Positions 41,552 to 50,802 of a DNA stretch of 64,000 nucleotides are shown piece after piece. The translations under genes were made by a program, and so were the position numbers. This stretch comes from Marinobacter caseinilyticus (GTDB lineage: Bacteria; Pseudomonadota; Gammaproteobacteria; Pseudomonadales; Oleiphilaceae), in contig NZ_WUQJ01000020.1 of NCBI RefSeq assembly GCF_011074955.1, positions 1-64,000 of the forward strand, written 5' to 3'. Position 1 is the first letter of the stretch, and the number at the start of each line of letters is the position of its first letter. The notes beneath the pieces were generated by a model. That model did no database searches. It saw only the letters and a list, made by a program, of their open reading frames with translations, and was not told the DNA's origin.

Positions 41552-41773
41552 TCAGAGCGAACGGTTGTTAAAGCCAACCTCCACTTTTCGGGGTGTATCT
41601 GTGCGGAACAGAGTATCCACCTCCTGAATTTCCCCACCCTGGCTCAGAAATGCTTCAATATCAGAGGCCAACTGGGCTCGCACCCGGGCGCGACCAGCTA
41701 TAGAGTGGGTATCGTCACCGTCAAATGTCCAGCTTCCGGATTGCTCCAGATTGCTTTCGTCGAATTCACTCAT
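41552..41773 (-). CDS. Small acidic SutA-like protein
   Basis: A 73-residue protein with an acidic N-terminus (MSEFDESNLEQ) and a C-terminal pattern RAQLASDIEAFLSQGGEIQ followed by Thr-Pro-Arg-Lys and a polar end. This resembles the last part of SutA, a small RNA-polymerase-associated protein of Pseudomonas that acts during slow growth (FLARGGKVQEI). The resemblance covers about 30 residues and is recalled from memory, so it is tentative. AGAAGC-type sequence before the ATG (GGGGGAGAAGCC) gives a good binding site. Divergent from the TetR gene. Confidence 0.6.
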   Translation of the reverse strand: MSEFDESNLEQSGSWTFDGDDTHSIAGRARVRAQLASDIEAFLSQGGEIQEVDTLFRTDTPRKVEVGFNNRSL

Positions 41774-41992
41774 GGCTTCTCCCCCATCAGCGAAGACAAT
41801 ACAACGAGCACTGCCAGTCCTGCTCGACCGGCTGGCCCTGTCTCGGCAAGCATACCTGCCTTGGCGTCTTTATAATCTGGTTTCGAGAACAGTGCTATTT
41901 GTCCTCAACTATTTTTTTGTAATTTTTTGTAACATATCGATTCGCATTATCGTTTTGCATTCCAAACTGTTGTTAAAGCACGCTCAATGCAA

Positions 41993-42019
41993 TTGACACA
42001 TAAAATGAATAATGATTCA
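41993..42019 (+). promoter_or_regulatory. Possible promoter and operator of the TetR-AidB operon
   Basis: A perfect TTGACA -35 lies at 41993-41998 without a clear -10 at the right distance. Immediately downstream TGAATAATGATTCA (42006-42019) is an inverted repeat with 5-bp arms, a candidate operator. It is 20 bp upstream of the TetR start. Confidence 0.42.
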
Positions 42020-42039
42020 CTTGTTAGAAAGGAGCTCTA

Positions 42040-42672
42040 ATGGCTTACCGCGAAACCGAAAAAATGCGCAACCGGAAAGCCGAGGCCCGTAACCGCATTT
42101 TTAATTGTGGTGTTCGTTGCGTCATGGAAGGTGGCTTTCGCAGCGCCCAGGTGACTCATGTAGCCCAGGCAGCGGGCGTTGCGACCGGCACCCTTTATCG
42201 GTATTTCGATTCGAAAGAGGAGCTGTTTGCGGAAATTTTCCGCAGCGCAACCCAGCGCGAAGTCGACAAAGTGGCCGAAGCACTGGCCACCGAAGGAACG
42301 GCTGTCACTCGGCTTGAAGCGGCACTGCGACAGTTTGCCGAGCGTGCATTGCGAGGACCGACCATGGCGTGGTCACTGATTGCCGAACCGGTCGACCCCA
42401 AGGTTGAGGCTGAGCGACTGCTGTATCGTCAGGCTTATGCCCGGCATTTCGAACAAGCGATACGCGAAGGTATCGAGGAAGGATCGGTTCCGCCCCAGGA
42501 GGCACGCCAGAGCAGCACCTGCCTGGTGGGCGCCATTGCGGAGAGCCTGGTGGGGCCACTATCGCCCGCGCAAACCGACGCAGAGCGGACCATGAGCCCG
42601 CAACAACAACAAGAGCTGGTCGAATCCATTGTCTGTTTTTGCATACAAGGACTGACTGGCACACGGAGATAG
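42040..42672 (+). CDS. TetR-family regulator of the acyl-CoA dehydrogenase
   Basis: A 210-residue regulator. The helix-turn-helix QVTHVAQAAGVATGTLYRYFDSKEELFAEIF (residues about 38-68) is intact; the C-terminal part (about 100-205) is the ligand and dimer domain. AAAGGAG lies before the ATG. The stop is two bases before the acyl-CoA dehydrogenase start, so both are made from one mRNA and the regulator very likely controls its own operon. The effector may be an acyl-CoA. Confidence 0.88.
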   Translation: MAYRETEKMRNRKAEARNRIFNCGVRCVMEGGFRSAQVTHVAQAAGVATGTLYRYFDSKEELFAEIFRSATQREVDKVAEALATEGTAVTRLEAALRQFAERALRGPTMAWSLIAEPVDPKVEAERLLYRQAYARHFEQAIREGIEEGSVPPQEARQSSTCLVGAIAESLVGPLSPAQTDAERTMSPQQQQELVESIVCFCIQGLTGTRR

Positions 42673-42674
42673 AC

Positions 42675-44375
<1,701 letters not shown>

Positions 44376-44430
44376 AAACAGTAGACTTAAGAAAATTCAA
44401 TTGCAGGGTGCCGCCACCGTGGGTCTCTTT

Positions 44431-44769
44431 ATGTCTGATGCATTGCGACGATTACTGAACACGCCCACCCAGGGGCCGGCCATCACCCCTCATGTGGGTG
44501 TGCTGACGCTTCACTTCCAGGTCTATGGCTGTGAAGACCTGAAAGCCAAACGCAAGGCCTTTACGCCGATGCGGGCGGTGTGGGGCCGAGAGCCGGATCT
44601 TGCGGTCGCAGAAACCGCTGACCTCGAAGCGCTGGATTGTGCAACCTGGACCATCGCCGCGTTGGGCACCTCGTCGCAGCAAATCCAGCAACGCCTGGAC
44701 CAGGTCGAAAAAGCCGTTGCGGACCGCATTGATGCGCCCGTTCTGGACGTTCAACTGGAGATTCTCTAG
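44431..44769 (+). CDS. DUF503 (YlxP-like) protein
   Basis: A 112-residue protein. The core (HVGVLTLHFQVYGCEDLKAKRK, then PDLAVAETADLEALDCATWTIAALG) fits DUF503, whose best known member is YlxP in Bacillus, linked by genome context to ribosome maturation genes. The ATG at 44431 was chosen; the frame is open to a TTG at 44401. It lies 55 bp after the AidB-like gene on the same strand and may be in that operon. The role is unknown. Confidence 0.78.
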   Translation: MSDALRRLLNTPTQGPAITPHVGVLTLHFQVYGCEDLKAKRKAFTPMRAVWGREPDLAVAETADLEALDCATWTIAALGTSSQQIQQRLDQVEKAVADRIDAPVLDVQLEIL

Positions 44770-44823
44770 TCATCCCCAGGTTAAATCCCCGCTCACCTGG
44801 TGGCAGCCGCCTACCTGAGGTCG

Positions 44824-45006
44824 TATACTACGCGGCCCCGGCTGCGTTGAGATGACTCACGCCCCCGAGCCGGGGACGCGAAGAGGCGCTGGCATCGTGT
44901 CACAAGCTGTGCGGTGTGCCAGACTGGTCTGAAAGGAAGACCTTTCTTCCCGAATGTAACCGTTGGAGTATCGGGAATGACTCCTCCGGCATCCCACTGA
45001 AAGTGC
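44824..45006 (+). promoter_or_regulatory. Structured leader before the panP-type gene
   Basis: A TATACT box (44824-44829) is followed by several nested stems: CCCCGGCT (44836-44843) with AGCCGGGG (44868-44875), enclosing GCGTTGAG/CTCACGC; CTGGCA/TGCCAG with an inner CACA/TGTG; and near the end CCCGA/TCGGG overlapping GGAGT/ACTCC, which cannot form together. Mutually exclusive stems recall an attenuator or riboswitch, but it matches no class I know. Confidence 0.5.
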
Positions 45007-45015
45007 GTGGCGCGT

Positions 45016-46692
45016 ATGACAGGCAAGAAAAAATCCGCTCAGGCTTCGGTTGAGGCCATGTACCGCGTGTTTACGGTGCCCGAGGCACCGGACTCCACGC
45101 TGAGCCGTGTTGACCAGGATATTTCTCGCAACCTGGCGGGCTTTCTACAGGAGCACATTGTTGCGGTCGAACGCGATTTAAGCGATGTCGAGAAGAACTT
45201 CGCCGATTCAGCGGTACCCGAGAAGCCCATTTTTGTGTCTGAGCAGGCCCAGTTTCTGCTCGACAAACTGGTGGCCAATTCCGTCCACACCGCCTCCCCC
45301 AGTTTTGTCGGCCACATGACCTCAGCGCTGCCGTATTTCATGCTGCCGCTGTCCAAGATCATGATTGCGCTGAACCAGAACCTGGTCAAAACCGAAACGT
45401 CCAAAGCCTTTACGCCCATGGAACGCCAGGTGCTGGGCATGATTCACCGGCTGGTCTATCAGCAGGACGGGGCTTTTTACCGTAAGTGGATGCACGACCC
45501 CCGCCATGCCCTGGGCGCCATGTGTTCCGGTGGCACCGTCGCCAACCTGACCGCTTTGTGGGTTGCGCGCAATCAGGCCTTTCCGCCCGAAGGCAGCTTT
45601 CGGGGGCTGCATCAGGAAGGTCTGTTCCGGGCACTGAAATACTACGGCTACGATGGCGCCGCCATTCTGGTCTCGCGCCGGGGCCACTACTCACTGTCCA
45701 AAGCAGCGGATGTTCTGGGCCTGGGCCGCGACTCGCTGGTCGCCGTCGATACCGATGACAACAATCGAATCCAGACCGATGCCTTGCGGGACAAATGCCT
45801 TGAGCTGCAAAAACAGAAAATCAAAGTCATGGCGATCTGTGGCATTGCTGGCACGACTGAGACCGGCAACGTCGACCCGCTGGACGCAATGGCCGACATT
45901 GCCCGCGAGTTTGGCGCCCATTTCCACGTTGACGCCGCCTGGGGTGGCCCAACTCTGTTCTCGCGCCAACACCGGCATTTACTGAAGGGCATAGAACAAG
46001 CCGACTCGGTTACCTTTGACGCCCATAAGCAGCTTTACGTCCCGATGGGTGTGGGCCTGGTGGTGTTTCGCGACCCGGCGCTGGCGAGTGCGGTGGAGCA
46101 TCATGCTCAATACATTATCCGGAAAGGGTCCCGCGACCTTGGCAGCACCACTCTCGAGGGTTCGCGACCCGGCATGGCGATGCTGATTCACTCGGGACTG
46201 AAAATTCTGGCGCGGGAAGGTTATGAAATCCTGATCGACCAGGGTATTGAAAAAGCGCAGAATTTCGCTGACATGATTGATGCGGAGCCGGACTTTGAGC
46301 TTATCACCCGGCCAGAGCTGAACATTCTGACTTATCGCTACTGTCCACAGATAGCGCAACAGGCACTGCTGGCAGCCAACCCGTTGCAGGCCGAAAAGCT
46401 CAACACCAGCCTCAACCGCATCACCAAATTTCTCCAGAAGGCGCAACGGGAGCATGGTAAGGCTTTTGTGTCGCGGACTCGGCTGGAGCCGGCGCGCCAC
46501 CACCACTTTCCCTGCATTGTGTTCCGGGTCGTGTTGGCCAATCCGCTCACCACCCGGGAAATCCTTCGGGACATACTGTTAGAGCAGCGGGAACTGGCGG
46601 GAGACCTTGAGATTCGTGATGAGCTCGCGATACTGCACCAGCACGCTGAGGTTGTTCTGGCCGAGCAGCTACCCAAGAGCAGGCAGGCGTAG
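45016..46692 (+). CDS. panP: PLP-dependent aspartate 1-decarboxylase (PanP type)
   Basis: A 558-residue glutamate-decarboxylase-like enzyme. The PLP lysine is K338 in VTFDAHKQLYVPMG, the PLP-stacking region is in CGIAGTTETGNVDPLDAM and the aldehyde-binding HVDAAWGGPTLFSRQH (near 305-320). The family found in Vibrio and marine gammaproteobacteria replaces the pyruvoyl enzyme PanD and makes beta-alanine for pantothenate; identity as PanP is inferred from overall sequence pattern. The ATG at 45016 was preferred over a GTG at 45007; no strong ribosome binding site is seen, which may relate to the structured leader. Confidence 0.85.
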   Translation: MTGKKKSAQASVEAMYRVFTVPEAPDSTLSRVDQDISRNLAGFLQEHIVAVERDLSDVEKNFADSAVPEKPIFVSEQAQFLLDKLVANSVHTASPSFVGHMTSALPYFMLPLSKIMIALNQNLVKTETSKAFTPMERQVLGMIHRLVYQQDGAFYRKWMHDPRHALGAMCSGGTVANLTALWVARNQAFPPEGSFRGLHQEGLFRALKYYGYDGAAILVSRRGHYSLSKAADVLGLGRDSLVAVDTDDNNRIQTDALRDKCLELQKQKIKVMAICGIAGTTETGNVDPLDAMADIAREFGAHFHVDAAWGGPTLFSRQHRHLLKGIEQADSVTFDAHKQLYVPMGVGLVVFRDPALASAVEHHAQYIIRKGSRDLGSTTLEGSRPGMAMLIHSGLKILAREGYEILIDQGIEKAQNFADMIDAEPDFELITRPELNILTYRYCPQIAQQALLAANPLQAEKLNTSLNRITKFLQKAQREHGKAFVSRTRLEPARHHHFPCIVFRVVLANPLTTREILRDILLEQRELAGDLEIRDELAILHQHAEVVLAEQLPKSRQA

Positions 46693-46702
46693 CCACAACG
46701 CC

Positions 46703-46718
46703 GGTTAAGGTCTTAACC
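46703..46718. terminator. Palindrome between panP and the convergent small gene
   Basis: GGTTAAGGTCTTAACC is symmetric (arms GGTTAAG and CTTAACC) and sits 11 bp after the panP stop and 25 bp before the end of the convergent gene. No T run, so weak as a terminator. Confidence 0.35.
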
Positions 46719-46742
46719 AGCGGGAAACACTGACTGGGGCGC

Positions 46743-47009
46743 TCAATAAAGCGCTTCTTCATCGTCCAGCACGTCGTGCAGGATATCCAGAAACATCTTG
46801 TCGGCTTCGCTCCAGCGTTCTGGAATACGCACGGTGGTATTGGCGCCAATCTCGCGCGCGATCAACTCGTTGGCGTTCGGCTGGTTACGGTATTTTCGAG
46901 CGATATCCACCGACTTGACCGCGATCGTCGGATCACTCAATACCTTCTTGATGAAAACCCTTAACTCATCAATCACTTTGGCCTGACGGCTCTCTGATGC
47001 TGTGCTCAT
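46743..47009 (-). CDS. Small hypothetical protein
   Basis: An 88-residue soluble, charged protein I do not recognise. It starts MSTASESRQAKVIDEL and ends in an acidic DDEEALY. The pattern of hydrophobic residues suggests three or four helices. The ATG at 47009 was chosen because GGGAGTTGAGG lies upstream; an ATG two codons earlier is possible. It is alone on the minus strand, convergent with panP and 145 bp downstream of the Pit transporter gene. The codon use looks normal for the region. Confidence 0.6.
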   Translation of the reverse strand: MSTASESRQAKVIDELRVFIKKVLSDPTIAVKSVDIARKYRNQPNANELIAREIGANTTVRIPERWSEADKMFLDILHDVLDDEEALY

Positions 47010-47153
47010 CCTCAACTCCCGGGGTCGTTCTGTGCGGGCAGGTCACTGTTTCCCCACCCATTGTCGTTAGGCACTAGTATGACGGATTCACCGCCGTCCC
47101 GACCAGTGCCCGCGTCCACTCAATGATTAGCCGACACAGGCACCGACGGCCGG

Positions 47154-48716
47154 TCAGACCATCAGTCCGCGCAAGGTGAAGAACAACAGCGCCGCCATGG
47201 AAGCGGACGCTGGTACAGTGATGACCCAGGCCGCCACAATACGGGTGAGGTGCGAGCGCTTCACCAGTTCTTCCCGGTAAATCTTCTTCAGCCGCTTGCG
47301 CTCAGGCTTGGACAGTGGCACATCATTCTTGTTTTTCTTGGCACGCTTCAGCAGATTCTCCATCTCTTCAACCGATGCATTGCGAAAGTCATCGAGAAAG
47401 GGCTGCAGGCGCTCACGTTCGGATTCATCGTGCTTGTCAATGATGTTGTGGAGCTGCGTCGCGTAATTGGACTTCAAATACTCCCGTAAAAAGCCAACCC
47501 CAAACACCCCACCAATCGCGATATGGGTGGAACTGACCGGCAGGCCCAACTGTGACGCAATGATCACCGTCAATGCCGCTGACAAGGCAATACAGAAGGC
47601 ACGGGTTTTATCCAACTCGGTAATTTCGCTGCCAACCGTTTTAATCAGCTTCGGCCCGAACAGCATCAGACCCACCGCCAACCCGAGTGCGCCGACTAAC
47701 ATCACCCAAAGGGGAATGCTGGCGGAGGTAACCACGGCGCTGCCAGCCAGCGCATCATTGATAGCCGCCAGGGGACCAATAGCGTTTGCCACATCGTTGG
47801 CGCCGTGGGCAAAGCTCAGCAGCGCCGCCGCAAAAATCAGTGGCCAGGTGAACAGACTGTTGACGCCCACTGAGCTGTTTTCCATGGTGGCCGCCTTTCG
47901 GGCAACCAGCATCCGCATGGCGAAAAACACGGCAGCCGCAAATGCAAACCCAACCACGGAGGCCGTCAGAAAATCGACCTTGACGATCTTTTTGACACCC
48001 TTGACCATCAGGTAGGTGCCGAAAGCCCAAGCCATGATACCCACCAGCCAGGGCACGAAAGCTCGGGCAGACGACACCAGATCCTGCCGGTACAGAATGG
48101 TTTTCTTGATGGCGAACAGAAACAAAGCCGCCAACGCCCCACCCAATACCGGCGAGATTACCCAACTCGCGACAATGGCACCCATGACACCCCAATCCGC
48201 AATACCCCAGCCACCCGCGGCAATGCCGGCCCCCAGGACACCACCGACGATCGAATGTGTCGTCGAAACCGGTGCGCCCATCCAGGTGGCAAGATTCAGC
48301 CACAGCGCGCCGGCCAGCAGTGCCGCCGTCATCAACCAGACAAAGGTGTCGCTGTCAGGGAGCCGTTCGGCCGAAATAATGCCGCCCTTGATGGTCGATA
48401 CCACATCACCGCCAGCAATAATGGCGCCACCGGCCTCAAACACGGCGGCGATAAGGATTGCTGCACCCAGTGACAAGGCGCCAGAACCAACGGCAGGGCC
48501 GACGTTGTTGGCGACATCGTTGGCACCAATGTTTATGGCCATATAGCCACCAATAACAGCCGCCGCCATCAGCAGCATGCTGCCGTTGGCGCCCGCGCTC
48601 AACTGTCCCACAAACAACCAGATGGCCAGCAGAAACAGCAGGCAAATGCCTATACGAAAGCGTTCGGTGGACGAACTGGTAAGAGCTTTATCTAAAAAAC
48701 CGGTTGGTTTTGCCAT
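47154..48716 (-). CDS. pit: Low-affinity inorganic phosphate transporter (Pit family)
   Basis: A 520-residue inner-membrane symporter with about ten transmembrane helices. The duplicated family signature is visible as NIGANDVANNVGPAVGSGAL near residue 62 and AHGANDVANAIGP near residue 300. A long charged hydrophilic segment near residues 420-475 (RERLQPFLDDFRN, KRAKKNKNDVPLSKPERKRL) is an insertion before the last helix, typical of the longer bacterial members. It moves metal-phosphate complexes with protons or sodium. The gene is divergent from a diguanylate cyclase across 300 bp. Confidence 0.92.
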   Translation of the reverse strand: MAKPTGFLDKALTSSSTERFRIGICLLFLLAIWLFVGQLSAGANGSMLLMAAAVIGGYMAINIGANDVANNVGPAVGSGALSLGAAILIAAVFEAGGAIIAGGDVVSTIKGGIISAERLPDSDTFVWLMTAALLAGALWLNLATWMGAPVSTTHSIVGGVLGAGIAAGGWGIADWGVMGAIVASWVISPVLGGALAALFLFAIKKTILYRQDLVSSARAFVPWLVGIMAWAFGTYLMVKGVKKIVKVDFLTASVVGFAFAAAVFFAMRMLVARKAATMENSSVGVNSLFTWPLIFAAALLSFAHGANDVANAIGPLAAINDALAGSAVVTSASIPLWVMLVGALGLAVGLMLFGPKLIKTVGSEITELDKTRAFCIALSAALTVIIASQLGLPVSSTHIAIGGVFGVGFLREYLKSNYATQLHNIIDKHDESERERLQPFLDDFRNASVEEMENLLKRAKKNKNDVPLSKPERKRLKKIYREELVKRSHLTRIVAAWVITVPASASMAALLFFTLRGLMV

Positions 48717-49016
48717 GATAATACAGCACCCGCGCGATGAATCGAGAGCGCCACTATAGGATTTTTGTCATCAAATTGAAATGTTGGGACTTGCGAGCAA
48801 ACGGGCTGTAAACGGTTTTATGGCTTGCACAGGTCCGATGCCAGGCATTATTGTCGCTTAAACTTTCACCCAATGTTAAACCCTGTAAATTCGTCATGAC
48901 GGCGAGCACTGTTCTCGAAAAAACGCCCGGAACAGTAATGACTTGCTGATAATATGACGCATATTTATAACTAAAAACGACAATAAACGAATAATAAGCA
49001 CAACTGACCGAGCAAC
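48717..49016. other. Divergent intergenic region pit / diguanylate cyclase
   Basis: This 300-bp gap contains a promoter for the diguanylate cyclase (listed separately), a TATAGT -10-like box facing pit at its left end, and a weak Pho-box-like stretch at 48765-48783 in the opposite direction to pit. No reading frame or RNA gene is supported. Confidence 0.4.
48943..48971 (+). promoter_or_regulatory. Promoter of the diguanylate cyclase gene
   Basis: TTGCTG (48943-48948) and TATAAC (48966-48971) are separated by 17 bp and point to the gene at 49017, whose start codon would follow about 38 nt after the transcription start. Confidence 0.6.
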
Positions 49017-50120
49017 ATGACGCAACTGACCCGCGCACGTTACCAGTCCGCAGAGGAACAGGAGGAGGTCCGGGTGACCCGCGTATTAACGTGGTTGTCA
49101 TTCATGGCGCTGTTGTTTCTGATCGGGATTGGAGCCAAATCGCTCTATTCCGAGCACACGATCCATGGCTATGTGCTGTGGTCGTTCGCCGGGCTGGTGT
49201 TGGTGAACCTGCTGACCTACTGGCGAACGGGCAATCGCAAACTCAACAAGATCGGCATGGTATCCATTGTCGCCGCCTTGTTCGCCTACCTCATTGCATC
49301 GGGTGGCGAGAGCAATACCGGACCCTTGTGGCTGTACGTGTTCCCGCCGCTGTTGTTCTACCTTACCGATCTTAAGACTGGCACTGCACTGATTGTCGGT
49401 TGCCTGACGTTCGCCGCGACCGTGTTTCATTTTCCTGAATTGCCATTTGTGGCGGCCGAGTACAACATTGACTTCAAGATTCGATTCTTCGCAACCATCG
49501 TGTTTGAGTCGGTTTTCTGTTTTGTCCTTGAGGCCAGCCGTCGCAACGCACGGAACGAACTGGTCGATCTGGCGATAATGCACGAGCAAGCCGCCCGTAC
49601 CGACGATTTGACCCGGCTGTCGAACCGTCGCGACATGCAACACCGACTGACCATGGAGTTTTCCCGCTATCAGCGTTCCGGACACCATTTTTCGGTCGTC
49701 CTGGTTGATCTTGACCTGTTTAAACGGGTGAACGACAGCTATGGTCACGATGCCGGCGATACCGTGCTGCGACAGTTTTCGGAGCTGATGCAAACCGTGG
49801 TTCGCCAAACCGATATTCCAGCCCGCTGGGGCGGAGAGGAATTCCTGATCCTGCTGCCGGATACGTCGCTGCTGCAAGCCCTGACACTTGCCGAGCGACT
49901 CCGGGACGAGGTGGAACACACACCCTTTATGTTCGATGGGCAGCGCCTGCCGGTGACCATCAGCGCCGGCGTCTGTTCCATCACCCAATCCGAATCGGTC
50001 AATCAGTTGCTGCGGCAAGTCGACATCAATCTCTATGAAGCCAAGCAAAACGGACGCAACCAGATCGCCCCGCGTGTAAAGAGCCGGAGTAACCGCCCAG
50101 AGGCTCCCAGCTGCACTTGA
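49017..50120 (+). CDS. Membrane diguanylate cyclase
   Basis: A 367-residue protein that should make cyclic di-GMP. Residues about 22-170 hold five or six transmembrane helices and no recognisable sensor name. The GGDEF domain begins DDLTRLSNRRD near residue 197 and has an intact GGEEF signature at 272-276. The RQTD at 263-266, five residues before it, fits the inhibitory RxxD site, so product feedback is expected. It has its own promoter and is followed, almost without a gap, by a flavodoxin gene. Confidence 0.92.
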   Translation: MTQLTRARYQSAEEQEEVRVTRVLTWLSFMALLFLIGIGAKSLYSEHTIHGYVLWSFAGLVLVNLLTYWRTGNRKLNKIGMVSIVAALFAYLIASGGESNTGPLWLYVFPPLLFYLTDLKTGTALIVGCLTFAATVFHFPELPFVAAEYNIDFKIRFFATIVFESVFCFVLEASRRNARNELVDLAIMHEQAARTDDLTRLSNRRDMQHRLTMEFSRYQRSGHHFSVVLVDLDLFKRVNDSYGHDAGDTVLRQFSELMQTVVRQTDIPARWGGEEFLILLPDTSLLQALTLAERLRDEVEHTPFMFDGQRLPVTISAGVCSITQSESVNQLLRQVDINLYEAKQNGRNQIAPRVKSRSNRPEAPSCT

Positions 50121-50179
50121 CCCCTAAAGTGGACTCGCTACTATGGGGCGCTTATAAGGCAGCGACAGGGGAGACAGTT

Positions 50180-50629
50180 ATGACAGCGATCAACATTGTG
50201 GTGGGTAGTGTGTACGGCGGCGCCTTGCAGACGGCCAGAGCCATCCATGCCCAACTGGCCTCCGAAGGCCACCAGGCCTTAGTGCTTGAGACCCCCGAGC
50301 TCGCTGACCTGACCGCCAACAACGACCCGGTGCTGATCTGTACCTCAACCACAGGGCAGGGTGAGGTGCCTCCGACTTTGCTGCCGCTGTATATGAACTT
50401 GCGCGACACCCTCCCACTGAAGCCGGGCCGGCCGTTTGGCGTAATTGTATTGGGCGACAGCTCTTACGGCGATACCTTCTGTGGTGCTGGCGACCTGATG
50501 GAGGAAGTATTTCATGAAATGGCTGGTCGCAAAGTAGGCGATACACTGCGAATCGATGCACTGGAAACCCCCGATCCAGAAGTCATCGCGCTACCCTGGG
50601 TACGAGAATGGATCGCCCAACTGCCCTGA
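50180..50629 (+). CDS. mioC: MioC-like flavodoxin
   Basis: A 149-residue short-chain flavodoxin. The FMN phosphate loop is GSVYGGALQTA (residues about 10-20), the ring-binding loops are STTGQGEVPP and LGDSSYGDTFCGAG. MioC in E. coli is a flavodoxin needed for biotin synthase activity in vitro. AGGGGAG eight bases before the ATG supports the start at 50180. Position 60 bp after the cyclase stop allows cotranscription. The assignment to MioC rather than a general flavodoxin is tentative. Confidence 0.85.
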   Translation: MTAINIVVGSVYGGALQTARAIHAQLASEGHQALVLETPELADLTANNDPVLICTSTTGQGEVPPTLLPLYMNLRDTLPLKPGRPFGVIVLGDSSYGDTFCGAGDLMEEVFHEMAGRKVGDTLRIDALETPDPEVIALPWVREWIAQLP

Positions 50630-50802
50630 CGCAGGACAATTGACACCTATAAGGTACGAACCGTTCACATAATGAACAAGTTACCTTCCTACCCACTTGA
50701 GGCACGTAACCTCAGGCGCCATAATCCCCTTCAACCTGTGTTCCGCTCACACCGTCATCGTCCTGTACGTTTATAGATTAATACTAAAAAGACCGTTTAC
50801 CT

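Noticed and set aside
44900..45000. Cobalamin-riboswitch-like segment (GGAAGACC) in the panP leader
   Set aside because: The conserved B12 box and the other core segments are absent in the right order.
48765..48783. Pho-box-like sequence upstream of pit
   Set aside because: Only about 14 of 19 positions fit, several key ones fail, and its direction is opposite to pit.
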